Shown in pieces: positions 17,701-26,877 of a stretch of 32,008 bases of DNA. The position numbers were made by a program, and so were the translations under genes. The stretch covers positions 1-32,008 of the forward strand of contig JAKSBE010000454.1 in assembly GCA_022361275.1 (NCBI GenBank), read 5' to 3'. How positions within the stretch are numbered: position 1 is the stretch's first letter; each line of letters opens with the position of its first letter. Source of the DNA: Kiloniellales bacterium (GTDB lineage Bacteria > Pseudomonadota > Alphaproteobacteria > Kiloniellales > JAKSBE01). The notes under the pieces are model-generated. The model made no database searches. It was not told the DNA's origin and saw nothing but the letters and a program-made list of their open reading frames with translations.

Positions 17701-18253
17701 CCTGCCGGAGCCGCCGCTGCGCAGTCCCCTGGGCGCCGAGGAGGGGGCCGCGCTGCGCCGCGGCCGGCTGGTCCACCGCCTGCTGGAGCTCCTGCCGGCG
17801 CTGCCCGCAGAGGCCCGGGCCGCCGCCGGGGCCCGGCTGCTCGCCCTGCCGCAGCAGGGCCTGGCGCCGGCTGCGGCGGAGGCCCTGCTGACCGCGACCC
17901 TGGCCCTGCTGGAGCATCCCGACTTCGTCAGGTTTCTCGGTCCGGACAGCCGGGCCGAGGTGCCGGTCGCCGGGCTGGTCGAGGGACGCGACGGGCCGCA
18001 GGTCGTGGCCGGCCAGATCGACCGCCTGGTCGTCGGGGCCGAATCGGTGGCGGTGGTCGACTACAAGTCCAACCGTCGCCCACCGGAGGACGCGGCCGGG
18101 GTGCCGGAGGTCTATATCAGGCAGATGGCGGCCTATCGGGCGCTGCTGTCCGAGATCTATCCCGGGCGGCGGATCGACTGTTACCTGCTCTGGACCGGGG
18201 GGCCGCGGCTGATGCAGCTCAGCCCTGCGCAGCTCGCCGATCACGCGCCTTGA
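14780..18253 (+). CDS. addA: AddA helicase-nuclease subunit
   Basis: AddA is the UvrD-type 3'-5' helicase and nuclease subunit of AddAB. The 1157-residue protein shows, in order: motif I AASAGTGKTKVLTDR (Lys37), motif Ia LTFTKAAAAEM, motif II VLIDEAQDTNPEQW (Asp410, Glu411), motif III VGDAKQSIFGFQRA, motif IV NVSFRST, motif V VMTVHGAKGLQAPVVFL, motif VI YVAMTRAEDRLYV, and the nuclease signature VVDYKSNRRP (Asp1094, Lys1096). The region around residues 930-985 is a Pro-rich linker between helicase and nuclease. The open frame extends far upstream to 11882, but that stretch is the shadow of addB; the ATG at 14780 overlapping the addB stop is the real start. Confidence 0.96.
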   Translation: MSGAQAEAMIARASALQARAADPESSIWVAASAGTGKTKVLTDRVLSLMLAGTPPERLLCLTFTKAAAAEMATRIARRLAAWTTFADDRLAAALTELLGRAPEDGETALARQLFARVLDAEGGLKIQTIHAFCQSLLGRFPLESRVAPHFQVLDDRSAAELLAAAREAALAGSAAEPGGATAKALETLAGLLDETRFTEVLTELTRERGRFTRQVERLGLAGLVAAVNARLGIGREETPEGVLAEATADVALDLMGLQLVVAALEAGSAAERAKAAALKLWLALSGAARAAAFDDYAALFLNAEGEPRRRLLTKGAQAAVPGAEAIMAAEGARLQAVLRRRNKVVTARATQALATLGVAVLEGYAHHKAWAAFLDYDDLILKTRDLLLTQGMTGWVLFKLDGGLDHVLIDEAQDTNPEQWQIVEALTREFFAGEGAREGPRTVFAVGDAKQSIFGFQRAEPEEFLRLRGVMAGRATAAGQRWDDVDLNVSFRSTEAVLAAVDAVFAGAAARDGVLPDARPLHHEASRRGQAGVVELWPPAPLVESEAEAPWSAPLERRGTTPPRLRLARLIARRIHYWTLDPQGAADPEARLPSKDRRLQPEDFLILVRRRNEFVEEVVRELKLLRVPVAGVDRMVLTDQLAVMDLIALGRFLLMPEDDLTLATVLKGPFVGFDEEQLFALAHERTGTLWQALRQAQGGTLHARMAWDLLSELLAQADGLPPYELYAELLGPRRGRESLLARLGREAADPIEEFLGLALAYEREHPPSLEGFLHWLEAGRQEVKRDLEHGGQAVRVMTVHGAKGLQAPVVFLPDTLQLPQNSDSLFWLDDEGLLLWPPRRAWDDEVAEAARGRQREAQLQEYRRLLYVAMTRAEDRLYVCGWSGRQEPPEGCWYDLVRRGLARCAEAVDYDFTRAAAEGWAGPGLRLATAQDAAAEAGAAGPPPLPPAALPDWAGRPPVPEPLPPRPLAPSRPRLPEPPLRSPLGAEEGAALRRGRLVHRLLELLPALPAEARAAAGARLLALPQQGLAPAAAEALLTATLALLEHPDFVRFLGPDSRAEVPVAGLVEGRDGPQVVAGQIDRLVVGAESVAVVDYKSNRRPPEDAAGVPEVYIRQMAAYRALLSEIYPGRRIDCYLLWTGGPRLMQLSPAQLADHAP

Positions 18254-18343
18254 CCTCCGGCCCGCCCGGTCCCAGATTCTTCTGAACTCTCCGAGTCGCG
18301 CCCGACCCCGGCACCTCGGGAAAACAGGTCACAGGAGTGGGTA

Positions 18344-18679
18344 ATGACGACAACCGCAGTCAGCGACGCCAGCTTCGAGAGCGACGTTCTCAAGGCCGAC
18401 GCACCGGTCCTGGTGGACTTCTGGGCCGAGTGGTGCGCGCCCTGCAAGGCGATCGCGCCGGCGCTGGAGCAGCTCGCCCAGGACATGCAGGGGCAGCTGA
18501 CGGTCGCCAAGATGAACATCGACGACAACCCGCTGACTCCGCAGAAATACGGCGTGCGCGGGATCCCGACCCTGATGCTGTTCAAGGACGGGCAGGTCGC
18601 CGGGACCAAGATCGGCGGCAACCTGACCCGCAACGAGCTCGCCGACTGGGTCGGCGGCGTGATCGGCATCGCGGCCTGA
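18344..18679 (+). CDS. trxA: Thioredoxin
   Basis: Thioredoxin is a small cytoplasmic disulfide reductase serving ribonucleotide reductase and other enzymes. The 111-residue product has the thioredoxin fold sequence [20 protein letters not shown] with active cysteines 31 and 34, and the conserved cis-proline in [12 protein letters not shown]. The active site reads WCAPC rather than the more common WCGPC; this variant is known in alphaproteobacterial thioredoxins. AGGAG at 18333-18337 gives a good start at 18344. It follows addA by 90 bases and ends at a clear terminator, so it may be the last gene of the operon or have its own promoter. Confidence 0.96.
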   Translation: MTTTAVSDASFESDVLKADAPVLVDFWAEWCAPCKAIAPALEQLAQDMQGQLTVAKMNIDDNPLTPQKYGVRGIPTLMLFKDGQVAGTKIGGNLTRNELADWVGGVIGIAA

Positions 18680-18702
18680 AGCGGGCCCATTCCGGTTTCC
18701 GG

Positions 18703-18734
18703 GCCCCGCCCTCTCGCGGCGGGGCTTTGCTTTT
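18703..18734 (+). terminator. Rho-independent terminator after trxA
   Basis: An 8-bp GC stem (18703-18710 with 18718-18725) with a 7-base loop is followed by TTTGCTTTT. It lies 24 bases after the trxA stop and before the converging folC gene. Confidence 0.85.
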
Positions 18735-18834
18735 CGCTCGGCCCTCACCCTCCGGCCCCTCCCCCTTTGGAGCGCCTACGCGCGGGATGAGGAGGCTTGG
18801 TGCGCGCCCTGCCGGGGCTGGCTGAGGGGCTGTC

Positions 18835-20163
18835 CTATTCCGGCGGCGTGCCGTTCTCGGCGAGCACCCGTCCGGCCAGATAGAGCGAGCCGCAGATCAG
18901 CACCCGGGCCGGTCCGTCGCCCTCATGTCGCGCCACGGCTGCCAGGGCCTCCGAAACGGAACCGAACGGCGCGGCGGCGAAGCCGGCGGTTCGAGCGGCG
19001 TCCGTGGCCTCCGCAGCGCTGAGCGCGCCGGCCTCGCCGGGGATCGGGACCGCGGACAGCGAGGCCGCGCCGGGTGCGAGGAGGCGGAGGTAGGCTGCCA
19101 CCGCCTTGTTCCGCATCATCCCGTAGACGACGTGGAGCGGCCGGTCGCGCCAGCCCGTCGCCACCTCGACCAGGCTCTCCGCCGCGGCGACGTTGTGGCC
19201 GCCGTCCAGCCAGAGCTCCCAGCCCTCCGGCAGGGCGCCGAGCAACGCGCCCTCGGTCAGGCGCTGCAGGCGGCCGGGCCAGGTGGCCTCGGCCAGGCCC
19301 CGGCGCCACGCCCGCTCGTCCAGGCCGAAGCCCGCGAGCTTTTCCGCGCAGGCCAGCGCGGTCGCGGCGTTGGCGACTTGGTGGCCGCCCGGCAGGGCCG
19401 GCGCGGGCAGCCGCAGGCGCCTCTCGCCGAGACGGAGAGTCCAATCGTCAGCGGCGTCGCCGGTCGCGAAGTCCCAGTCCCGGCCGTGGAGGTAGAGCGG
19501 CGCCCCGACCCGGGCCGCCTGGGCCTCGATCGTGGCGCGGGCGGCCGGCGCCTGCGGGGCGATCACCGCCGGCACCCCGGGCTTGAGGATTCCGGCCTTC
19601 TCGAAGGCGATGGCCTCTACGGTCTCGCCCAGGAACTGGGTGTGGTCGATCGAGACCGGGGTGATCACGGTCAGCGCGGGCCGCGCCACCACGTTGGTCG
19701 CGTCCAGGCGGCCGCCGAGGCCGACCTCCAGCAGCAGCACGTCCGCCGGATGCCGGGCGAAGGCCAGGAAGGCGGCGACCGTGGTGATCTCGAAGTAGGT
19801 GATGGGCTCGGCGCCGTTGGCGGCCTCGCAGTTTTCCAGCAGCGCGGCCAGCTCCGCTTCGGGGATCAGCCCGCCGGCGAGGCGAATCCGTTCGTGGAAG
19901 CGGACCAGGTGCGGCGAGGTGTAGACCTGGACTCGCCGGCCGGCGGCCTCCAGCACGGCGCGCAGGTAGGCGATCACGGAGCCCTTGCCGTTGGTGCCGG
20001 CGACATGGATCACGGGCGGCAGCCGCGCTTCCGGGTGGTCGAGCCGTGCCAGCAGACGCTCGACCCGGCCGAGGGAGAGATCGATGATCTTGGGATGAAG
20101 GCGGCTCAGCCGCTCCAGGATCGCGTCACTCGGCGGCTTTGCGGTCGATCGTTCCGGCGCCAT
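18835..20163 (-). CDS. folC: Bifunctional folylpolyglutamate synthase / dihydrofolate synthase
   Basis: FolC adds glutamate to dihydropteroate and extends the polyglutamate tail of folates. The 442-residue, Mur-ligase-like protein has the P-loop [15 protein letters not shown] (Lys60), the segment [13 protein letters not shown], the metal-site region [24 protein letters not shown], and [11 protein letters not shown]. These are all diagnostic. The ATG at 20163 lies inside the end of accD, so the two genes overlap by 38 bases in different frames; no later start would keep the N-terminal helix. accD-folC is a common proteobacterial pair. It is the last gene of the reverse operon and converges on trxA. 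Confidence 0.95.
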   Translation of the reverse strand: MAPERSTAKPPSDAILERLSRLHPKIIDLSLGRVERLLARLDHPEARLPPVIHVAGTNGKGSVIAYLRAVLEAAGRRVQVYTSPHLVRFHERIRLAGGLIPEAELAALLENCEAANGAEPITYFEITTVAAFLAFARHPADVLLLEVGLGGRLDATNVVARPALTVITPVSIDHTQFLGETVEAIAFEKAGILKPGVPAVIAPQAPAARATIEAQAARVGAPLYLHGRDWDFATGDAADDWTLRLGERRLRLPAPALPGGHQVANAATALACAEKLAGFGLDERAWRRGLAEATWPGRLQRLTEGALLGALPEGWELWLDGGHNVAAAESLVEVATGWRDRPLHVVYGMMRNKAVAAYLRLLAPGAASLSAVPIPGEAGALSAAEATDAARTAGFAAAPFGSVSEALAAVARHEGDGPARVLICGSLYLAGRVLAENGTPPE

Positions 20164-21097
20164 GCTTGTTGGGGTCGTTGGTGTTGCCGGCCTTGCCCTT
20201 GGCCCGGGCGCTCGTGGTTGCCACCGGCAGGGCGATGGCGTCGGGCGGCGCCGGCTGCCGGATCAGGGTCAGGAGGCGGATCAGGGTCCCGCGCAGCTCG
20301 CGCCGGTCGACGACCATGTCGACCATGCCGTGCTCCAGCAGGTATTCCGAGCGCTGGAAGCCGTCCGGCAGGGTCTCGCGGATCGTCTCCTCGATGACCC
20401 GGGGGCCGGCGAAGCCGATGATCGCGCCGGGCTCGGCGACCGCGATGTCGCCCAGCATGGCGAAGGAGGCGGTGACGCCGCCGGTGGTCGGGTCCGTGAT
20501 CAGCACCAGGTAGGGCAGCCCGGCTTCCCGGACCATCTCGACCGCGATCACGCTGCGCGGCATCTGCATCAGGGACAGGATGCCCTCCTGCATCCGCGCG
20601 CCGCCCGAGGCGGGTACCACCAGCAGCGGCGCCTTGGCCTTGACCGCGGTCTCGGCGGCGGTGACCAGGCCCTGGCCGACCGCGATCCCCATGGAGCCGC
20701 CCATGAAGCCGAAGTCGAAGACCGCGACCACGATGGGATGGCCGCCCATCCGGCCGCGGGCGACCAGGATGGCGTCGGTCTCGCCGGTCTTGTTCTGGGC
20801 GTCGCGCAGGCGGTCGGTGTAGCGCTTGTTGTCGCGGAACTTGAGCGGGTCGCTCAGCGGCTTGGGCAAGTCGATCCGGTCGTAGGCGCCGTCGTCCAGC
20901 AGCATCTCCAGGCGCCGCTTGGCCGGGATGCGCATGTGATGGCTGCAGTGCGGACAGACCCGCTGGTTGTTCTCCAGCTCGCGGTGGAAGACCATGGCGC
21001 CGCAGCTCGGGCACTTTTCCCAGAGGTTCTCCGGGACGTCCTTGCTTTGGACCAGCGCTCTGATCTTGGGTCGGACGAAGTTCGTCAACCAGTTCAT
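20126..21097 (-). CDS. accD: Acetyl-CoA carboxylase carboxyltransferase subunit beta
   Basis: AccD pairs with AccA to transfer the carboxyl group from biotin to acetyl-CoA, making malonyl-CoA for fatty-acid synthesis. The 323-residue protein starts with a zinc ribbon, CPSC and CPHC (Cys29, 32, 48, 51), followed by the crotonase-like core with [38 protein letters not shown], and [17 protein letters not shown]. The last ~35 residues are a polar tail rich in Lys, Asn and Ala that varies among species. The gene overlaps folC by 38 bases and follows trpA by 25, so it is probably co-transcribed with trpB-trpA. Confidence 0.97.
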   Translation of the reverse strand: MNWLTNFVRPKIRALVQSKDVPENLWEKCPSCGAMVFHRELENNQRVCPHCSHHMRIPAKRRLEMLLDDGAYDRIDLPKPLSDPLKFRDNKRYTDRLRDAQNKTGETDAILVARGRMGGHPIVVAVFDFGFMGGSMGIAVGQGLVTAAETAVKAKAPLLVVPASGGARMQEGILSLMQMPRSVIAVEMVREAGLPYLVLITDPTTGGVTASFAMLGDIAVAEPGAIIGFAGPRVIEETIRETLPDGFQRSEYLLEHGMVDMVVDRRELRGTLIRLLTLIRQPAPPDAIALPVATTSARAKGKAGNTNDPNKHGAGTIDRKAAE

Positions 21098-21122
21098 GGC
21101 TTGCTATCCAATCCTGTCCGCC

Positions 21123-21976
21123 TCAGCGGCGCGCCCCGCGGACGCCCTCGGCCAATTCGGCGACCAATCCGAGGACCGCCGCCGCCAGCCCGTCCCGGAC
21201 ACGGCCTTCGTCGTCGAGCCCGGCCTTCACCGCGTCGACGATGGCGGAGCCGACCACTGCGGCATCGGCCACCTTGGCGATTTCCGCCGCCTGCTCGGGA
21301 GTCTTGATGCCAAATCCGACGGCAATCGGCAAATCCGTATGCCGCTTCAGCCGGGCCACCGCCTGCGTGACGGCGGCGGCGTCCACGGCGCGGGTGCCGG
21401 TGATGCCCATGATCGAGACATAGTAGAGAAAGCCGCCGGTATGCGTCAGCACCGCCGGCAGTCGTGCGTCGTCGGTGGTCGGCGTCGCCAGACGGATGAA
21501 GTGCATCCCGGCGCGGATCGCCGGAATGCAGAACTCCTCGTCTTCCTCGGGCGGCAGGTCGACGACGATCAGGCCGTCGACGCCGGCGGCGACCGCGGTC
21601 TGCAGGAAGGCCTCGACGCCGAAGCGGTAGATCGGGTTGTAGTAGCCCATCAGCACGATGGGCGTGTCCGGATCCTTGGCGCGGAAGCCGCGCACCAACT
21701 CCAGCACGCCCTTCAGGGTCATGCCGGACTTCAGCGCCCGCAGGCTGGAAGCCTGGATCGCCGGGCCGTCGGCCATGGGGTCGGAGAAGGGCATGCCCAG
21801 CTCGATCACGTCGGCGCCGGCGGCCGGCAGGCCATGCAGGATCTCGGCCGAGATCACGGGATCCGGGTCGCCGGCGGTGACGAAGGCGACCAGGCCGGCA
21901 CGGCCCTCCGCCCGCAGCGCGGCGAAGCGGCGGTCGATCCGGCTCTCCGCGCCGGCGACCTCGGCGGCGGCCCCGC

Positions 21977-21980
<4 letters not shown>
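21123..21980 (-). CDS. trpA: Tryptophan synthase alpha subunit
   Basis: TrpA cleaves indole-3-glycerol phosphate to indole and glyceraldehyde-3-phosphate and channels indole to TrpB. The 285-residue TIM barrel has the conserved [18 protein letters not shown] with the catalytic Glu, VDLPPEE with the second acidic residue, and the phosphate-site segments [12 protein letters not shown] and [11 protein letters not shown]. The ATG at 21980 overlaps the trpB stop (ATGA). The open frame runs upstream through trpB only as a shadow. TrpA and TrpB form the usual alpha2-beta2 complex, and the overlap supports equal production. Confidence 0.97.
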
Positions 21981-23188
<1,208 letters not shown>

Positions 23189-23221
23189 GGGTGGCGCGAT
23201 CGCCTTCAAGGGAGCCCTGGC

Positions 23222-23262
23222 GCGGTATGAAGTGAAGCCGAACCGGCTTCACTTCATACCGC
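23222..23262. repeat. Perfect 19-bp palindrome upstream of trpB
   Basis: Arms 23222-23240 and 23244-23262 are exactly complementary with a 3-base loop (AAC). It is 33 bases upstream of the trpB start. It lacks a T-run on either side, so it is not a typical terminator. It belongs to a dense set of palindromes filling the trpF-trpB spacer (23189-23511), which holds no gene I can support. Confidence 0.9.
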
Positions 23263-23276
23263 TCTCATTGAACGTA

Positions 23277-23328
23277 TAGAGCCCGATTCAGACATGAGGT
23301 CGTTTCGATCTCATGTCATCGTGCTCTA
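23277..23328. repeat. Long imperfect hairpin framed by TAGAGC/GCTCTA
   Basis: Outer arms TAGAGC (23277-23282) and GCTCTA (23323-23328) enclose inner arms GACATGAG (23291-23298) and CTCATGTC (23310-23317) with a further TCG/CGA pair around a TTT loop. The right half, 23310-23330, matches 30176-30196 beside the rpsA stop at 20 of 21 bases, which marks it as a dispersed repeat. Confidence 0.8.
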
Positions 23329-23352
23329 GGGCGCGGACTCTGCCCGATTGCG

Positions 23353-23399
23353 CCGGTGCCCGCAATGCCTTCGGCACCGGCCGATCCGGGCGAAGGCAT
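23353..23399. repeat. Two overlapping, mutually exclusive hairpins
   Basis: CCGGTGCC (23353-23360) pairs with GGCACCGG (23373-23380). Alternatively ATGCCTTCG (23365-23373) pairs with CGAAGGCAT (23391-23399). The two structures share bases and cannot form together. This resembles an attenuator but could be part of a repeat element. It lies between trpF and trpB; no leader peptide with Trp codons is apparent. Confidence 0.6.
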
Positions 23400-23472
23400 C
23401 GCAGACACTGGCGCGTCGCCGGTTAATACCAAGGAGCGTTGATCATGACTCATTTGATCTATTCCATAGAGT

Positions 23473-23514
23473 TAGAGAAGCTTATCCGCGTTCGAACGAA
23501 CGCGGGCTGCTCTA
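23473..23514. repeat. Hairpin abutting the trpF stop codon
   Basis: Outer arms TAGAGAAGC (23473-23481) and GCTGCTCTA (23506-23514), with one mismatch, enclose perfect 9-bp arms CCGCGTTCG and CGAACGCGG (23486-23494 and 23497-23505). The last three bases are the trpF stop codon on the reverse strand. The TAGAG...CTCTA frame resembles the hairpin at 23277-23328. It could end or stabilise the trpF transcript. Confidence 0.75.
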
Positions 23515-24159
23515 GCCGGCCGCAAGGGCCTGCAGGAATGCGGCGATCTTCTCCGGGCTCTTCCGGCCCGGCTTGTCCTCGACGCCCGAGGAGACGTCGA
23601 CCGCGGGCGCGCGGGTGACGCGCAGCGCCTCGGCAAGGTTGCCGGCGTCCAGGCCGCCCGAGAGAAACCAGGGCTTGGGCCAGTCCCGCCCGGCCAGCAA
23701 GGTCCAGTCGAAGCTCAGCGCGTTGCCGCCCGGCAGGGCGCCCTCCATGTCCTTGGGCGGCTTGGCGTCGAAGAGCAGGCGGTCGGCCACCGGCAGGTAG
23801 TCGCCGGCGCGGCCGAGGTCCTCGGCGCCGGCCACCGGGATCGCCTTCATCACCGGCCGGCCGAAACGGCGGCGCACCTCGGCGACCCGGGCCGGGCTCT
23901 CCTTGCCGTGGAGCTGCAGCAGGTCGAAGTCGTAGGCCTTGAGGATCGCGCCCAGGGCCTCGTCGTCGGCGTCCACCGTGACCGCGACCTTGCCCAGGCC
24001 GGGCGGCAGGTCGGCGGCGATCCGGGCCGCGCCCTCGGGGGTCGCCGCCCTCGGGCTGGGCGGATAGAAGACGAAGCCGACGAAGGCCGCGCCGCCCGCG
24101 ACGGCCGCCCGCGCGGCCTCGACGGTGCGGATCCCGCAGATCTTCGCTTCGATCCGCAT
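23512..24159 (-). CDS. trpF: Phosphoribosylanthranilate isomerase
   Basis: TrpF converts N-(5'-phosphoribosyl)anthranilate to its ribulose form in tryptophan synthesis. The 215-residue TIM barrel has the catalytic-cysteine motif KICGIRT (Cys8), LLQLHGKE, LFDAKPP, LSGGLDAGN, and VDVSSGVEDKPGRKSPEKI at the C-terminal phosphate site; all are standard. AGGAGGG lies four bases before the ATG at 24159, and the start overlaps the stop of the upstream membrane gene (TGATG). Its stop codon lies in the arm of a hairpin. It precedes trpB in the common trpF-trpB-trpA order but is separated by about 320 bases. Confidence 0.96.
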   Translation of the reverse strand: MRIEAKICGIRTVEAARAAVAGGAAFVGFVFYPPSPRAATPEGAARIAADLPPGLGKVAVTVDADDEALGAILKAYDFDLLQLHGKESPARVAEVRRRFGRPVMKAIPVAGAEDLGRAGDYLPVADRLLFDAKPPKDMEGALPGGNALSFDWTLLAGRDWPKPWFLSGGLDAGNLAEALRVTRAPAVDVSSGVEDKPGRKSPEKIAAFLQALAAG

Positions 24160-25001
24160 CAGCCCTCCTGCTCCTCGCCGGTGGCGCGGTCGGGCGGCCC
24201 GGCTTGCGCGGCGGGTATCCAGCCGGTGCACTCGCGGAAGGCGATCGAGACGAAGGCGAAGTAGAGTGCCAGGACGACATAGCTCAAAGCCATGTTCGAG
24301 ACGAGGAAGACCAGGCCGGGCGACGCGGGGGCCCCGGCGCCGGCGCTGAGCGCCGCACCGAGGAACAGGCTCGCGATGGTCATCGGGATCATCGAAATCG
24401 CCAGACCGGCGATCAGGCGGATGGCCTGCCCTCTGGTATGGCGCCAGGAGTCGGCCAAGCCGTAGGCCTCGTCGACTGCGACCGCCGGGAACACGAAGGA
24501 GAACCTCAGGACCAGCACGAGGGCGACTACTACCATGATCATGAACGGCAGCATGTTCAGCATCACCTCGGCGCGCAGTTCGGGCGAGGGATCGCCGTCG
24601 AACTCCGCCAACGGCCGGTACTCGGCCATGATACCGAGGCCCGGCAACGCCGTCAGCAGCATCATCAGCGCGGCGAAACGCAGGAAATGCAGGTGTCGAG
24701 GCATGATCGGCGGGAGGGTCGTCGGCGCGGCGCGGCGCGCGCCCAAGAGCACGAAGCGGATCCAGGCAACGCCGAAGTAGGCCTCGGGAAAGAGGTTGAG
24801 CGCGTTGACAAGAACGAAGCGCTCCGGCGAAATCGCTTCGGTCTGCGCCATGAAGCTGATCCCGAGCGAGATGGCGAAGGGCAAGGCCGCGGCCTTGGCC
24901 AGGCTCGGAAGGTGGCTGAAGACCATGCCATAGGCCTCTGCGACCGTCTGAAAGATCGGCAGCTTCCTTACAGCCTCTGGCGGCGGTCCTTGATGGCTCA
25001 T
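24159..25001 (-). CDS. Six-helix membrane protein of unknown function, paralogue 1
   Basis: I do not recognise a named function. The 280-residue protein starts with a short soluble segment containing KLPIFQTVAEAYGMVFSHL and has about six hydrophobic segments (near residues 30-52, 63-88, 104-125, 150-175, 190-220 and 228-255). Between helices 4 and 5 lies a conserved-looking motif, FVFPAVAVDEAYGLADSW followed by RHTRGQ, and FRECTGWIP ends the last helix. The same landmarks occur in the next gene upstream, so the two are tandem paralogues. Its stop overlaps the trpF start, so it is translated together with trpF. The layout loosely recalls integral membrane proteins of the DUF975/YciC kind, but I cannot confirm a family. 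Confidence 0.8.
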   Translation of the reverse strand: MSHQGPPPEAVRKLPIFQTVAEAYGMVFSHLPSLAKAAALPFAISLGISFMAQTEAISPERFVLVNALNLFPEAYFGVAWIRFVLLGARRAAPTTLPPIMPRHLHFLRFAALMMLLTALPGLGIMAEYRPLAEFDGDPSPELRAEVMLNMLPFMIMVVVALVLVLRFSFVFPAVAVDEAYGLADSWRHTRGQAIRLIAGLAISMIPMTIASLFLGAALSAGAGAPASPGLVFLVSNMALSYVVLALYFAFVSIAFRECTGWIPAAQAGPPDRATGEEQEG

Positions 25002-25129
25002 AGACGCTCCGTCCCCTCCCGAACCGGGCTCCGATCCCGTCGGCCGTCATCTGTAGCAGAGGTGGGCCCTGCTGCCACGCCAATCAATCGCCCGGAGGCG
25101 CCGGGCGGACCGCAAGGTCGAGTCTCGAT

Positions 25130-26053
25130 CTAGCTGCCCAAGGGTACCGCCGGTGTGGCGGGGTTCGGCTCCGGATACCATCCCGTGAGGCCTTTGAAAG
25201 CGACGGCGCCGATGACGATGGCCCAGTAGCAGAGCCCGAGCAGATAGACGACGAAAACGAAATAGAGGAGACCGTCTTCCATCTGCGCGATGACCTGCGC
25301 CGGGTCCGTCGCCGCAGGGTCGCCCTGCGGCCCCGTGAGCTCCGGGGTCGTCGCCAGGGAGAAGATCATGATCCCCAAGACGGGCGGGACGGAAACCAGA
25401 AACAAGGCCGCGAAGAAGCGTAGCACCTGCCCTTTGGTGTGGGCCCAGGCGTTGTGCAGAGCATAGTCCTCGTCGACCGAAGCCGCCGGAAAGACGAAGG
25501 ACAGCCGCAGCACGACGAAGACGACCAGGCAGAAGAGCGCCAGCCCCCAAAGGGGCACCAGCAGGCCGATGCCGAGCGCCGTGGCAGGGTTCAAGGTGGC
25601 CGCGTCCTGACCGATCAGGGGAGCGAGGGCCGCCAGCGGAAGAGCCCCGAAGAAGAGGACAATGGCAAGATAGACCACGAGAATCAGCAGGCTGTAGCCG
25701 AGGAACAGCCAGTGCCGGCGCTTGGGCACGGGGAACAACGGCGGTCGCCCGCGGTCCGGTCCCAGCAGGTTCAGCCGGTACCAAGCCACGCAGAAGATGA
25801 CGAAAGCGAAGAAAAGGAGGAAGTACAGGGGAAGCAGAAGCAGCCCCAGGGCGCCCGACCCGGCAGGGTCCAGGGTGACCTGCTGCAGGATCTTCCAGTA
25901 GGCCCAGTACAGAGGCGCGCCGAGCAGGACCGGGAGCAGCGCGGCCTGGGGCAGGTAGCGGAGGTAGCGGAAAAAGCTGCCGTAGGCCTCGCCGACGACC
26001 GCGAAGACCGGCAGCTTCTGCAGCGGTTCGCTGGGCGGTGTCGCCTCCGTCAT
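25130..26053 (-). CDS. Six-helix membrane protein of unknown function, paralogue 2
   Basis: This 307-residue protein is the paralogue of its downstream neighbour. Shared landmarks are the opening KLPVFAVVGEAYGSFFRYL, the motif FVFPAASVDEDYALHNAW followed by AHTKGQ, and the ending FKGLTGWYP. About six hydrophobic segments are seen. The region between helices 5 and 6 carries an extra acidic loop of roughly 25 residues. I chose ATG 26053, which has GGGAGGGA upstream and aligns with the paralogue; the open frame starts at 26113. A 128-base spacer separates the pair, and pyrF lies 82 bases upstream. Function is unknown; the conserved polar loop facing one side of the membrane may be a binding site (inference). 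Confidence 0.8.
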   Translation of the reverse strand: MTEATPPSEPLQKLPVFAVVGEAYGSFFRYLRYLPQAALLPVLLGAPLYWAYWKILQQVTLDPAGSGALGLLLLPLYFLLFFAFVIFCVAWYRLNLLGPDRGRPPLFPVPKRRHWLFLGYSLLILVVYLAIVLFFGALPLAALAPLIGQDAATLNPATALGIGLLVPLWGLALFCLVVFVVLRLSFVFPAASVDEDYALHNAWAHTKGQVLRFFAALFLVSVPPVLGIMIFSLATTPELTGPQGDPAATDPAQVIAQMEDGLLYFVFVVYLLGLCYWAIVIGAVAFKGLTGWYPEPNPATPAVPLGS

Positions 26054-26135
26054 GGCTCGGATCCCTCCCCTGCGTCCTTTCGCGGCCACGGTGCCGCGTG
26101 CCGGGCCAATCACCCTTTAGGCCCCCAGCCATCCT

Positions 26136-26852
26136 TTAGACCGCGGCAGCGAGTTCCTCGCCGATCCGGCGGGCGGCGGCGGCCGGATCCTCGGCGCCGG
26201 TGATCGGCCGGCCGATCACCAGATAGTCGGCGCCCGCGGCCAGGGCTTCGGCCGGGGTGGTGACCCGCTTCTGGTCGCCCTTGGCGGCCCAATCCGGGCG
26301 GATCCCGGGCACCACCAGCAGGAAGTCCGGGCCCAGAGCGGCGCGCAGCCCGGCGATCTCGCGCGGGCTGCAGACCACGCCGTCCAGCCCCGAGTCCCGC
26401 GCCAGGCGTGCCAGGCGCAGCACCTGCCCGGCCGCCGGGCCGCGCTGGCCGACCGCCTCCAGGTCGGCGTCGTCCAGGCTTGTCAGCACGGTCACGCCGA
26501 TCAGCCGGGGCCGCGCCACGCCGCGGGCGGCCGCCGCGTCGCGCACCGCCTCCGCGGCGGCCGCCATCATCGCCCGTCCGCCGCTGGCGTGGACGTTGAC
26601 GATCAGCGGCGCCAGGTCGACTGCGGCGCGCAGGGCGCTGGCGACCGTGTTGGGGATGTCGTGAAACTTGAAGTCGAGGAACAGCGGCTGCCCGCCGGCG
26701 AGTGCGCGGACACCCTGCGGACCGTGGGCGGTGAAGAACTCCTTGCCGATCTTCAGGCCGCCGACCAGGCCGGACAGCGCGGAGGCCAGGGCCTCTGCCC
26801 GGGCCAGGTCGGCTGTGTCGAGGGCGACGAGGATGCGGTCTTGCGGCGACAT
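26136..26852 (-). CDS. pyrF: Orotidine 5'-phosphate decarboxylase
   Basis: PyrF removes CO2 from OMP to give UMP, the last step of pyrimidine synthesis. The 238-residue TIM barrel carries the catalytic motif FLDFKFHDIPNTV (Asp60, Lys62, Asp65), KIGKEFF near residue 34, VHASGGRAMM, and the phosphate-binding end VPGIRPDW with DYLVIGRPIT. All are standard for bacterial PyrF. A GAAGG precedes the ATG at 26852. In related genomes pyrF sits directly between lapA and trpF; here two extra genes lie on each side. Upstream is a 14-bp tandem duplication with TTGATA boxes. Confidence 0.97.
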   Translation of the reverse strand: MSPQDRILVALDTADLARAEALASALSGLVGGLKIGKEFFTAHGPQGVRALAGGQPLFLDFKFHDIPNTVASALRAAVDLAPLIVNVHASGGRAMMAAAAEAVRDAAAARGVARPRLIGVTVLTSLDDADLEAVGQRGPAAGQVLRLARLARDSGLDGVVCSPREIAGLRAALGPDFLLVVPGIRPDWAAKGDQKRVTTPAEALAAGADYLVIGRPITGAEDPAAAARRIGEELAAAV

Positions 26853-26877
26853 GGCGGCCTTCTAGCAGCCGCCGCGT

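Noticed and set aside
23353-23399. Classical trp attenuator before trpB
   Set aside because: Alternative hairpins exist, but no leader peptide with Trp codons and no T-run were found, so a repeat element explains the structure as well.
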